Source of the DNA: Aerococcus sp. HMSC062A02
GTDB taxonomy: Bacteria; Bacillota; Bacilli; Lactobacillales; Aerococcaceae
Length of the DNA: 64,000 nt
Assembly: GCF_001809535.1 (NCBI RefSeq)
Contig: NZ_KV797935.1
Coordinates: forward strand, 20,087-84,086
Reading direction: 5' to 3'
Part shown: positions 9,112 through 17,228 of the stretch, piece by piece
Layout: each line of letters starts with the position of its first letter
How positions within the stretch are numbered: position 1 is the stretch's first letter
Made by a program: the position numbers and the translations under genes
The notes under the pieces: model-generated
Told to the model about the DNA's origin: nothing
The model's input: only the letters and a program-made list of their open reading frames with translations
Database searches by the model: none

Positions 9112-9152
9112 AGTCTGAAAGCTTGTGTTTGAGAGCTTTCAGACTTTTATTT
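9112..9152. terminator. Bidirectional terminator after luxS
   Basis: AGTCTGAAAGCT (9112-9123) pairs perfectly with AGCTTTCAGACT (9134-9145), followed by TTTATTTTC. A short A tract precedes it for the opposing hydrolase gene. Confidence 0.9.
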
Positions 9153-9165
9153 TCTCTTTGAATAT

Positions 9166-9906
9166 TTAAATGGGGAAGTGGTCGGTAAAGAAGTCGACCA
9201 TGCTTTTGATAGTTTCAACGCGGACCAGGTGGCCCTCGTCTTCGGCTTGGAAGTCAATCTTTAAGTGGGGATTGGCTTGGACAAAAGTTGCCGCTTCCTG
9301 GAAGGGGATCCGGTCGTCTTGGCGGCCGTGCCAGATGAAGAGAGGCCGGTCACCCAACTGGTCGGCTTGCCTATACAGGTCATAATCTTCGAGCCAGCCG
9401 AGTAGGGTCTGGGCGTCTTTGGGGAAATAGCGACCAGCTGCACGGGCATGGCGGGCAATTCTTTGGGCATAGTGGACCGGCATGGGGCTGCCCATCAAGC
9501 AGGCCGCTGCCTGGATCTCGGGGTGCTGGCAAAGGAGGGCGCAGGTCGTGATCCCGCCCATGGACACACCGGCCACCGCAATCCGGTCATCAGCCAGCCC
9601 TAACTGCTGGAAGTGGTCGACAATAAAACCAAATTCGAAGAGATTGGCCTGGATGCTCTGCCAGAAGGTCATGGAGGGAATCTTGGAATACTTGCGGTAG
9701 CGTTCGCCATGGTTGTCAGCGTCGGGGAGGAGGGCCCGGTAACCCGCTTTGGCCAGGCGCCGGCCGGCTGTTAGATTGAGTTCCTTGCGCGACTGCCAGC
9801 CGTGGTAGTAGACCACAAGGGGCAGGCGGTCATTCTTGCGGTCTTCTTGGACGAGTTCGAGGAGAGGCACCTGGCCCAAGAGCCGGCGACGGATGCTGAT
9901 CTTCAT
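9166..9906 (-). CDS. Alpha/beta hydrolase (YitV-like esterase family)
   Basis: A 246-residue soluble protein. VVYYHGW is the oxyanion strand, VAGVSMGGI the nucleophile elbow with serine, HGRQDDRIP holds the aspartate, and DEGHLV the histidine. ADNHGERYRK is typical of the YitV/PrsW-neighbour esterase group. The substrate is unknown. Its start lies near a gene-free stretch, and it converges with luxS on a shared terminator. Confidence 0.88.
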   Translation of the reverse strand: MKISIRRRLLGQVPLLELVQEDRKNDRLPLVVYYHGWQSRKELNLTAGRRLAKAGYRALLPDADNHGERYRKYSKIPSMTFWQSIQANLFEFGFIVDHFQQLGLADDRIAVAGVSMGGITTCALLCQHPEIQAAACLMGSPMPVHYAQRIARHARAAGRYFPKDAQTLLGWLEDYDLYRQADQLGDRPLFIWHGRQDDRIPFQEAATFVQANPHLKIDFQAEDEGHLVRVETIKSMVDFFTDHFPI

Positions 9907-9989
9907 TCTTATCGCTCCTTTCTATAGATAAGCTCATTGCCATGATGGAAGTAAGGAGAATTTTATAAAAAGTAGAAAAAAATGACGAA

Positions 9990-10131
9990 AAGTCACAGAA
10001 AATTAACAATTAAGTTTTATACTATGGGCATACCCAAAAGGTTAGTAGAACTAACCATATTCTTCATACCTCTCCTTCTTATAAAACGAGAAGAGATGGA
10101 AAAAGTGCCGCATTTGCCGGCACTTTTTTTA
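9990..10131 (+). ncRNA. Candidate small RNA or attenuator ending in a strong terminator
   Basis: An AT-rich start with TATACT at about 10018 is followed by a hairpin GGTTAG/CTAACC (10040-10056). Then comes a 9-bp terminator, AAAGTGCCG (10102-10110) with CGGCACTTT (10118-10126) and a T run. No convincing ORF fits. The terminator could instead end the minus-strand nitroreductase pseudogene. The 9907-10544 gap otherwise holds only the inverted-repeat element listed next. Confidence 0.35.
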
Positions 10132-10164
10132 TTGAGTTCTTTAATAGATTGTATGAATGAGCGA

Positions 10165-10406
10165 TGAGCATCCGTTCCGCTTTTGAAGTTGGGCTTTGAA
10201 TTTAGAAGTACAAGAACGTCTTTCGCCGTCTTGTACTTTATCCGTAAGTCGCTAACACTCCAACGGCTAAAGCAGCACCGGTTCGAGCCAAGGTCTCTCA
10301 CCTAGCGAGACTCAAACGGTCCGTACGGCTGACGCCTACGTTCCGTAATTCGCTTCGCTTGCTTTTCATGGCTAAGGCCCAACTTCAACGCTTCACTCCT
10401 GCTCAA
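10165..10406 (+). mobile_element. MITE-like structured inverted-repeat element, copy A
   Basis: The element begins TGAGCATCCGTTCC and ends CTCCTGCTCA; the two ends are imperfect inverted copies of about 36 nt (both carry TTGAAGTTGGGC). An internal palindrome pairs GTACAAGA with TCTTGTAC. It matches, in inverse orientation, the element at 41381-41687 over almost its whole length, with a shorter middle. It has no coding capacity. Confidence 0.75.
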
Positions 10407-10544
10407 AAAATAATCAGTACGATTTTTTATTACTAGTCATAAATATTAAGAGTACAGGACTTTTTACTCGATAATAATACTGTATATAAATATTGGATAC
10501 TAGAAGATAATACAATCTATCTTGATTTTACCAGTGAGCTCATC

Positions 10545-11102
10545 TTATTGGTAAACGGAGAAGCCTTTCTTGTCGTAGAGGCTTTCTTTGTCTTCGGAGA
10601 CGCTGTCTTGTCCTTTGCCGAAAGCGAGGGCGCCCTTGAAGGTCCAGTGGTCTGGGATGGCCCACTTGCTGGTGTCTTGTTGGCGTGGGTGGTGGAGGCT
10701 AGCGTCTAGTCCGAGCTCAGTCAGGGCAAGCCAGCTCAGAACAGCAGTAATGCCATGGTTTTCGCCAGAATAGCGGTCAGCGAGGGACTCATCGATGGCA
10801 TACTTATCGGTCAGGCTGTAGACATGGTTGCGGTCTTCGAAGAAGAGGACAGTACCCTTAGCCTACTGTAATTTTTCATAGCGGTCGGCATAGTCTGGGT
10901 TCAGGCGGCTGACAGCCTCCCAATAGGATTGGCTCTCGCCATCGAGAAGGACCGCCACACGTGGGGTCTGTTCGCCAAAAGCCATGGGCGCTTCATCGAT
11001 GGCCGTCTTCAGGGCTTGGCTGATTTCATCATTGGACACGGCAACATCTGCACTGAGTTCACGGTGGGACCGGCGTTTGTGAAGTAAATCTTGGTAAGTC
11101 AT
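10545..11102 (-). pseudogene. Nitroreductase-family gene with an in-frame TAG
   Basis: From ATG 11102 (after AAAGGATG) the reading MTYQDLLHKRRSHRELS, typical of small FMN nitroreductases, runs 79 codons to TAG at 10863-10865. The same frame then continues without a break (KGTVLFFEDRNHVYSL onward, ALTELGLDASLHH, ending KGFSVYQ) to TAA at 10545-10547. The whole would be 185 residues, the usual size for this family. A single nonsense change is the simplest cause. Confidence 0.88.
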
Positions 11103-11290
11103 CTTAAAACATCCTTTCTGTGTTGTGTTATGATTTACCTTTATTGTAGCAAGGGATTTTCCAAGAAGCAAAATTAAGGACTTCATATTTTTTGAAAAAA
11201 GACGACCAAGCTTGTGAGTTCTCGGCGATATTATGCTATGATGGGAAAGATTATTCCAATAATAGAATAATAGGAAGAAAGGAATCGATT

Positions 11291-12679
11291 ATGGCAAAAG
11301 TAAAGCGACAAGCACCTGTCAAAAAGAATGCCACTTATGATTTAAGCATTGAAGACTTGACCTATGAAGGCCTAGGAGTGGCCAAGGTAGATGGCTATCC
11401 TATCTTCGTCCATGATGCCCTGCCTGGTGAAAAGTGCTCGGCTCGGATCGTCAAGGTTCTCAAGAAGTTCGCCTTCGCGATTGTTAAAGACCGCTACCAG
11501 ACTTCGCCCGACCGGGTTCCCTTGCGCGACAAGGACGGCTTGCGGACGGGGACTATGCCCCTCCAACACCTGGCCTATCCCGCCCAGCTTGCCTTCAAGC
11601 GCCAGCAGGTCATCAATTCCCTCCATAAATTCGGCCTCGACCAAGGCATAGAGGTCAAAGAAACCATCGGCATGGAAGAGCCCTGGGCCTACCGCAACAA
11701 GGCCCAAGTGCCGGTCGCAGGAGAGCCGGGCCAGCTCTATACCGGCTTCTATAAGCGCCGGTCCCATGATATTGTGCCCATTAAGGATTATCAGATCCAG
11801 CTCAAGAACATCGACGAGACCCTGCAGACCGTTATCCAGATCCTCAACCGTTATCAAATCACCGCCTATGACGAAAAGGTCCACCGCGGCCTCCTCCGCT
11901 TCCTGGGGGTCCGCCAGGGCGAGCATACGGGTGAAATCATGGTCATCCTCGTTCTCAATGGTAAGTCACTCCCCCATGAAGTAGAGATTATCCAAGCTAT
12001 CCGCCGGGAAGTCCCAGGCCTGGTCAGTCTGGTCATCAATATCAATGAAGAGCGGACCAATGTTATCATGGGTAAGGAGACTCGGGTCCTCTACGGTGAC
12101 GACCGCTACCACGATCAGATCTTGGGCCTGGACTTTGCGATTTCCAGTCAGAGCTTCTTCCAAGTCAACACCAGCCAGGCTGAGAAACTCTACCAGGCCG
12201 CCTTCGAAGCTGCCAATCTCCAGGGGAATGAACAAGTTATGGACGCCTATTGCGGGATTGGGTCTATCTCCCTCTGCCTGGCCCAAGAAGCCAAGCATGT
12301 CTATGGGGTTGAAATTGTCGAAGATGCGATCGACATGGCCCGGGAAAACGCAGCCGCCAATGGCCTCAATAATACCAGCTTCCAAGCCGGGGATGCGGGT
12401 GAGGTCATGCCAGATTGGGTCATGGCAGGGATTCCTTGTGATGTCCTGGTCGTTGACCCCCCACGCAAGGGTCTGAGCGAGACCTTTATTGAAGCCTCCC
12501 TTGAACTCGATGCAGACCGGATTGTTTACGTCTCCTGCAACCCGGCTAGCCTGGCCCGGGACTTGGATAAGTACACAGCAGCAGGCTATCAGATCCAGTC
12601 CGTCCAACCCGTCGACCTCTTCCCGCAGACGACACATGTCGAATGCGTGGTATTGCTTGAGGCTGTTCGAACGAAGTGA
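11291..12679 (+). CDS. rlmD: 23S rRNA (uracil-C5)-methyltransferase, RlmCD/RlmD family
   Basis: I start at ATG 11291 after AGGAAGAAAGGA, giving 462 residues. A TRAM domain covers residues ~1-60. The SAM-binding motif MDAYCGIGSISLCLA and PPRKGLSE follow, and the catalytic cysteine is in YVSCNPASLARDL. These enzymes make m5U in 23S rRNA. The [4Fe-4S] ligand cysteines usually found before LQHLAYPAQL are absent here (RVPLRDKDGLRTGTMPLQHL). The terminal codons LEAVRTK lie beside a duplicated 3' end (see 14589). Confidence 0.92.
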   Translation: MAKVKRQAPVKKNATYDLSIEDLTYEGLGVAKVDGYPIFVHDALPGEKCSARIVKVLKKFAFAIVKDRYQTSPDRVPLRDKDGLRTGTMPLQHLAYPAQLAFKRQQVINSLHKFGLDQGIEVKETIGMEEPWAYRNKAQVPVAGEPGQLYTGFYKRRSHDIVPIKDYQIQLKNIDETLQTVIQILNRYQITAYDEKVHRGLLRFLGVRQGEHTGEIMVILVLNGKSLPHEVEIIQAIRREVPGLVSLVININEERTNVIMGKETRVLYGDDRYHDQILGLDFAISSQSFFQVNTSQAEKLYQAAFEAANLQGNEQVMDAYCGIGSISLCLAQEAKHVYGVEIVEDAIDMARENAAANGLNNTSFQAGDAGEVMPDWVMAGIPCDVLVVDPPRKGLSETFIEASLELDADRIVYVSCNPASLARDLDKYTAAGYQIQSVQPVDLFPQTTHVECVVLLEAVRTK

Positions 12680-12838
12680 GTTACAGCGTCAGTTCTGTAG
12701 CGATAGCGTAGGTGATTGAAAAAGAGGAGCTATAAATCGCATAAAAGCGAGTTTCTCAAGAAGTTATGACTTCTTGAGAAGCTTGCTTTTTGTTTTTAGA
12801 GGAGAAAATGAGGGGAATCTGATAGAATGAGGGTGTAC
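12635..12838 (+). repeat. Direct repeat spanning the rlmD 3' end, copy 1
   Basis: CATGTCGAATGCGTGGTATT (rlmD codons HVECVVL), a terminator hairpin, and then TTTTTAGAGGAGAAAATG and GATAGAATGAGGGTGT recur in the same order at 14589-14731. The hairpin arms differ; the flanks are about 85-90% identical by eye. Confidence 0.75.
12746..12793 (+). terminator. rlmD terminator
   Basis: TTCTCAAGAAGT pairs perfectly with ACTTCTTGAGAA across a 4-nt loop, extended by AGCGAG/CTTGCT. CTTTTTG follows. Confidence 0.88.
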
Positions 12839-12961
12839 GTATGGGGAAACTGGTCGGCTATTCTGGGAAGAATGTACAAACTAGACATCAATAAAATTGC
12901 CACTTTTTGCGTAAGTTGAAAGCGAAATTTAACCTAGTTATAAATCAGAGGAGGAGTGATT

Positions 12962-13393
12962 ATGGCAAAAAAGAAGATTGCAATAGCAGCTAATCTTTTG
13001 TTGCTTATATGGTTTTCACTGGATATGTTTGGCGTGAAAATTGGTGACAAGTATTTAGTTGAGGGTGCTTTGAAGGAAGATGGCATGTTTATGATCATTT
13101 CGATCATTGTATTCCTTATATTCTTATACACTGATAAAATAGGCAAAACTATCCAATTAGGCTGGTTTCTACTACAATTCCTTGCCCACGAATGGTATAC
13201 GATTTTCGGAAAGGGTCTGATGGGTAGCGTTGAAGGTAAGGTTGCTTATTTTGAAGACTGTATCCAATTCATCAACATACCAGGAAGGTATGTGCCAGAT
13301 TTATGGCATATTGTTTTGCATGTTTTAATTATTATCGCCTTCTTCGCTACACTCAGAATGCCTAATGAACATCAAGAAGTAAGTTCGAAATGA
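12962..13393 (+). CDS. Hypothetical membrane protein, 143 aa
   Basis: The start is ATG 12962, preceded by GAGGAGG. There are about four membrane segments (IAIAANLLLLIWFSL, FMIISIIVFLIFLY, IQLGWFLLQFLAH, LWHIVLHVLIIIAFF). I recognise no family. The gene lies between the two copies of the rlmD 3' end, in a stretch that looks inserted, and is followed 107 nt later by the rhuM gene. Confidence 0.6.
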   Translation: MAKKKIAIAANLLLLIWFSLDMFGVKIGDKYLVEGALKEDGMFMIISIIVFLIFLYTDKIGKTIQLGWFLLQFLAHEWYTIFGKGLMGSVEGKVAYFEDCIQFINIPGRYVPDLWHIVLHVLIIIAFFATLRMPNEHQEVSSK

Positions 13394-13500
13394 TCATGAG
13401 AATATGGTAGTTCTAAAAGTCGAAATCGAGATGGCTATGAGAAATAGTCTGGTTGAGTTTATTACTTAGAGCTCCGTGTCCATGAAAGGAGAATTTAGAT

Positions 13501-14505
13501 TTGGAACAATTACCCATTCTACTTTATGAAACTGCAAAGGAAAACGTCTATGTGGATGTATACGTTAAAGATGAGACCTTTTGGATGAGCCAGAAGATGA
13601 TGGCCGACTTATTTGAAGTCGGAGTACCTGCGATTTCAAAGCATCTTCAAAATATTTACACCGAAGAAGAGTTAGATTTAAGTTCAACTGTTTCCAAAAT
13701 GGAAATAGTTCGTTTGGAAGGTCAGCGGCAAGTGAAGCGAACTGTTGATTTTTATAACTTAGATGCTATTATCGCTGTTGGTTACCGAGTGAATTCCAAG
13801 CAGGCAACCCGCTTTCGTCAGTGGGCGACCAAAACTTTGAAAGAATATATCACTAAGGGCTTTGTCTTGAACGATGAATTTCTAAAGAACGGACAAGCTT
13901 TTGGTCAAGATTATTTTGATGAACTCCTAGAGCGAATTCGAGAAATTCGAGCCAGTGAGAGAAGAGCCTATCAGAAGATAACGGATGTCTTCCAGCAATG
14001 CTCCTACGACTATGATAAAAACTCTGACATCACCAGACGATTCTATGCCTTTGTTCAGAATAAATTACATTATGCGATTACAGGTTCGACGGCTGCAGAA
14101 ATTATTTATAATAGAGCGGATGCAGATAAGAAATATATGGGACTTACGACTTGGAAAAATTCTCCTGATGGTAAAATTCTGAAGAGTGATACTCAGATTG
14201 CTAAAAATTATCTATCTGAAGATGAAATAAAGAAATTGAATCGGCTAGTCACAATGTTTATTGATTATGCAGAGTTGATGGCAGAGGATAATATCTTGAT
14301 GAGCATGCAAGATTGGGCGGACCAAACAGATATTTTTTTGAAGATGAACCGCAGAGGGACGCTGGACCACAAGGGCGAAAGCAAGCTCTCGAAAAGTCAT
14401 CTCAAGAGTACGAGAAGTTTAGAGTTGTTCAAGATAGGCATTATTTATCCGATTTCGACAAATTACAAGAAGAAGTTAGCAAGTATGAGAGATAGGGGGA
14501 GTTAG
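13501..14505 (+). pseudogene. RhuM-family (virulence protein) gene with a frameshifted C terminus
   Basis: It starts at TTG 13501 after AAAGGAG. The protein matches the RhuM family of DNA-associated proteins found on islands: KDETFWMSQKMMADLFEV, VDFYNLDAIIAVGYRVNS, RFRQWATKTLKEYI. In its last ~50 codons the frame goes wrong. The family-like tail QALEKSSQEYEKFRVVQD to KLQEEVSKYER* sits in another frame and ends at 14495. A small indel near 14375-14385 explains it. Only the C-terminal helix is lost, so some function may remain. Confidence 0.82.
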
Positions 14506-14588
14506 CCTAATTATCTCTAGAGATGGCAAAGACACAATAAAGGTTGATATTACAAGCTTTATACAGGCTGTATTTAGCCTAAAAATTG

Positions 14589-14733
14589 CATGTTGAGTGC
14601 GTAGTATTGATTGAAAAATAGGGGATATAAACAGCATAATAGCGGGGTTCTTGCGAAGTTTCGATTTCTTGGGAACCTCGCTTTTGGGTTTTTAGAGGAG
14701 AAAATGGGTCGAATCTGTTAGAATGAGGGTGTG
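14589..14733 (+). repeat. Remnant of a second rlmD 3' end, direct repeat copy 2
   Basis: 14589-14621 reads HVECVVLIEK* in frame, the tail of an rlmD gene with no body before it. A terminator hairpin follows (14641-14687, AGCG...GTTC with GAAC...CGCT), then the TTTTTAGAGGAGAAAATG block found also after the intact rlmD. It marks the right edge of an apparent 1.9-kb insertion at the rlmD 3' end. Confidence 0.72.
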
Positions 14734-15072
14734 GGGGATATTTTTTATGTTAATTTTAACTCAAGTATTGGGCACGAACAGAGAAATAGTCGTCCAGCCA
14801 TTGTATTAAGTCACGATCTCATCTTCCAAACGAGTCGGATAGCGATCCTTGCACCAATCTCAACAACTAAAAGAAATTATCCAGCCTATTATGAGCTTCA
14901 AGAGACTGATCAGATAAAGGGGAAAGTGCTTTTGGATCAAACAAAGGCTCTTGATCTTTATCATCGGCAAGTCAGCCGAGAAAATTTCATTGAACGAGCT
15001 AAGCCGAATGAATTTAAACGCCTGATTCACCGCTATAAATTGTTATTCGATCTGGTGGATGATTATCAATAG
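14731..15072 (+). CDS. MazF/PemK-family toxin, no antitoxin seen
   Basis: A 113-residue protein starting at GTG 14731, the first possible start after an in-frame TAG at 14719. GDIFYVNFNSSIGHEQ and SRPAIVLSHD are the MazF N-terminal motifs, and KGKVLLDQTKALDL the family's central motif. MazF proteins are sequence-specific mRNA endonucleases. No MazE-like gene lies beside it, and the nearest upstream feature is the rlmD remnant. A good ribosome binding site is also missing, so expression is uncertain. Confidence 0.82.
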   Translation: MGDIFYVNFNSSIGHEQRNSRPAIVLSHDLIFQTSRIAILAPISTTKRNYPAYYELQETDQIKGKVLLDQTKALDLYHRQVSRENFIERAKPNEFKRLIHRYKLLFDLVDDYQ

Positions 15073-15195
15073 GCGATTAAGAAGAAGGCTGAGATTTGTA
15101 ACTCCCAAATCCAACGTCTACGGTCTAGCCTATTTGCTTATATGCTAAGCTATTAACTCATTAAAAAATTTAATCAAAGTAGAGAAGGTGAAGAC

Positions 15196-15573
15196 ATGTC
15201 TTTAGGAACGGAAGGTGTTTTTAGAAATATCTAGAAATTCCTCGACCAGCACGGCGGAGACTTCGATAGTATTGATGAGGTCATGGACCATGCCATTGCC
15301 TTGCATAATGAGGGCTTGCTGGTTTTTGATGATGAGGATGACGCCAGTCGGGCGCCGGACTTGTTTGAGGCAGCCATGTAAATGGCGGATAAGGACCAGC
15401 GCTCGGCCTTGCTAGAAGAAGTTCAGGACCTCGATTCAGATAACTTGGCTATTTACTTTGTCTGGGCGCTCGACCAATTCCATGGGCAAGAAACGGTAGC
15501 GATGATTCGAGACGAGGCCGATGCTTACTTCAAGGCCCAACGCCAGGAAATTAAAGAATCCGGTGGAGAATAA
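15196..15573 (+). pseudogene. Decayed gene with two in-frame stops, acidic helical protein
   Basis: ATG 15196 follows GAAGGTGAAG. The frame reads MSLGTEGVFRNI, TAG at 15232, then FLDQHGGDFDSIDEVMDHA to APDLFEAAM, TAA at 15379, and an open tail MADKDQRSALLEEVQ to KESGGE* ending at 15573. The continuous sense on both sides of the stops shows one former gene. Helical acidic repeats suggest a TPR-like protein, though this is a guess; an internal deletion near DLDSDNL is also possible. Confidence 0.7.
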
Positions 15574-15578
15574 ATTCA

Positions 15579-15962
15579 ATGCGGAAGCTTGTCATTGAGG
15601 GGAGACGCGCTGTGACTTCTTTTAAATTAACGGTACAGAAATTCTTTGTTCAAGATGGGAGTATCGATAGTTATGCCTTCCTGCTCGGCTTAGTTCTTTT
15701 ACTGACCTTTGCCTTCATGCGCTTGCCACTCGGCCTTAGCCAATTGGCCTGTGCCCTGCTGGCTTCGAATGTCTTTCGCTACATCACGACGGATGCGCTC
15801 TTTCATGAGGAATTCTTGAGGCTAGAAGGGTGGCAAGAAGTCTTAGCCTATGCCCTGGCAAAGAATTCATTCACCCTACTCTTTGAAGCGGGCGTCTTAG
15901 CATTAGTCTTTTTGTTGGTTAATGTATTAAAGATTTTTCTTTTGAGCCAGAAAGTACGCTAG
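15579..15962 (+). CDS. Hypothetical membrane protein, 127 aa
   Basis: It has three hydrophobic segments (YAFLLGLVLLLTFAFM, LSQLACALLASNVF, LLFEAGVLALVFLLVNVL) and a basic N terminus. It begins 6 nt after the preceding pseudogene and is 2 nt from the next gene, so the pair is likely co-transcribed. I recognise no family. Confidence 0.55.
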   Translation: MRKLVIEGRRAVTSFKLTVQKFFVQDGSIDSYAFLLGLVLLLTFAFMRLPLGLSQLACALLASNVFRYITTDALFHEEFLRLEGWQEVLAYALAKNSFTLLFEAGVLALVFLLVNVLKIFLLSQKVR

Positions 15963-15964
15963 CT

Positions 15965-16255
15965 ATGAGACAAATTCTGGGGCACTTGTTCCTGGTTCTG
16001 GGGACAGAGAATTTGATCTTACTTGTCAATCATCGCTCGGTTCCCTCCTATCAGAAGGGGATCAGAAGAGATGGGGCTAAGGATATTGCTGTGGGTCTTG
16101 TCAATGCTAAGAGTATGTTCCCTTCCATTGTTGCTAATGGGATGATTGCGGCTCTTCTCTTTTATTATGTGCAAGAAGATTTCCCTATCACTGTTGCAGG
16201 GCTTTATTATTTGCTTTGCTTACTCATCTTCGTTAGGTTGCGAACTAAGTTTTAA
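15965..16255 (+). CDS. Hypothetical membrane protein, 96 aa
   Basis: A short protein with two or three membrane segments (ILGHLFLVLGTENLILL, IVANGMIAALLFYYV, VAGLYYLLCLLIFV). It follows its neighbour by 2 nt and ends before a strong terminator. Function unknown. Confidence 0.5.
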   Translation: MRQILGHLFLVLGTENLILLVNHRSVPSYQKGIRRDGAKDIAVGLVNAKSMFPSIVANGMIAALLFYYVQEDFPITVAGLYYLLCLLIFVRLRTKF

Positions 16256-16267
16256 AACGAAATAGGT

Positions 16268-16313
16268 AAAAAGGCTTTGACAGGACAATAAAAGTTGCTG
16301 TCAAAGCCTTTTT
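16268..16313. terminator. Bidirectional terminator
   Basis: AAAAAGGCTTTGACAG (16268-16283) pairs with CTGTCAAAGCCTTTTT (16298-16313). It separates the membrane-protein pair from the leftward LysR gene. Confidence 0.92.
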
Positions 16314-16322
16314 GCTGAGTGA

Positions 16323-17228
16323 TCAGTGCTCAATTGGCTGGAGGCTAGTCCTGCTTTCTTTCAATGATAACTGACGAATAAAGTCTAGAAAAGCTTGAAG
16401 AACGGGATTGGGATAGGGATCTGACCGATAGATGAGGCTGACTTGGCGGAAGGTCTTCTGGGGCATGATGGGGAGATAGGCCAGATTATCTGGAGCATTG
16501 GGCAAGGAAATGCTGGTGATTAATGAGGCATAGCGTCCTGTCTGGGTGAGGCGCAAGATGGAGCCTGCATCATCCACATTGATTTTGTGTGTGATGCGGA
16601 GGCCGAGTTCAGCGAGGAACTGATCACTTTCTTGCCTGAAAGCATAGTGCTTATGGAGTCCAATGAAATCTAAGGGCTCTAGATCTGCTAGTAAGATATG
16701 GTCTTGCTTTAAGAGCGGATGGTCAAGGGAGAGGGCTAGGTAAAGTTTATCATCGACTAGCACTTGCTTTTGAAGGCCGGGTGCTTGCATATGGCTTGAT
16801 GTGACCGTCAGATCGAGTTGGTAATTTTGGATTTGTTTGATCGCTTCTTCATGGCTGAGGTCATATTGGTTGAGGCTAAGACCGGGGTATTTTTCTAGGA
16901 ATCGCTGGATTAAGTCAGGAAAGACGTGGGGCATGGTGATGGCGAGGGAGAGCTGGCCTTTTTCAAGCGATCGTTGGTTTCGGACCAGGTCTTGGCCAAT
17001 TTGGAGCTGTTTATGAGCGCTTTGGCAATAGTTTTGATAGGTCTTGCCTTGGTCAGTCAGGAAGATGCGCCGGCCTTGGCGGTAGAAGAGTGGGACCTGG
17101 AGCTGGTCTTCTAGGTCACTGATGGCTTGGCTGACGGCGGGTTGGCTGACTTTAAGGGCCTTGGCTGCCTGGGTCATGTTTTCGTATTTAGCCACTTCGA
17201 GGAAGTAAAGGAGCTTGTGGGGGAAAAT
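16323..17228 (-). CDS. LysR-family transcriptional regulator, apparent ATT start
   Basis: The N-terminal winged helix-turn-helix is clear (ENMTQAAKALKVSQPAVSQA). The first standard start codon (GTG, 17195) would cut off the first helix. Reading upstream gives IFPHKLLYFLEV, the normal LysR opening. Its first codon is ATT (17226-17228), 7 nt after a perfect AGGAGG (17236-17241, minus strand). I therefore place the start at ATT; the full length is 301 residues. It faces the SDR pseudogene across AT-rich sequence with AAGTGAT/ATCACTT halves that could be its operator. Confidence 0.8.
   Translation of the reverse strand: MFPHKLLYFLEVAKYENMTQAAKALKVSQPAVSQAISDLEDQLQVPLFYRQGRRIFLTDQGKTYQNYCQSAHKQLQIGQDLVRNQRSLEKGQLSLAITMPHVFPDLIQRFLEKYPGLSLNQYDLSHEEAIKQIQNYQLDLTVTSSHMQAPGLQKQVLVDDKLYLALSLDHPLLKQDHILLADLEPLDFIGLHKHYAFRQESDQFLAELGLRITHKINVDDAGSILRLTQTGRYASLITSISLPNAPDNLAYLPIMPQKTFRQVSLIYRSDPYPNPVLQAFLDFIRQLSLKESRTSLQPIEH

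Noticed and set aside
9982..10301. Short ORFs over the candidate small RNA and inverted-repeat element
   Set aside because: They have no ribosome binding site or protein-like composition; the element's copy B does not preserve any reading frame.
11372..11926. Long antisense ORFs inside rlmD
   Set aside because: They are frame shadows of a GC-rich coding region; the plus-strand protein carries all family motifs.
10863..15381. Stop-codon recoding (readthrough of TAG/TAA) in the broken genes
   Set aside because: The interrupted genes use both TAG and TAA and also frameshifts, and intact genes in the window end with all three stops; decay is simpler.
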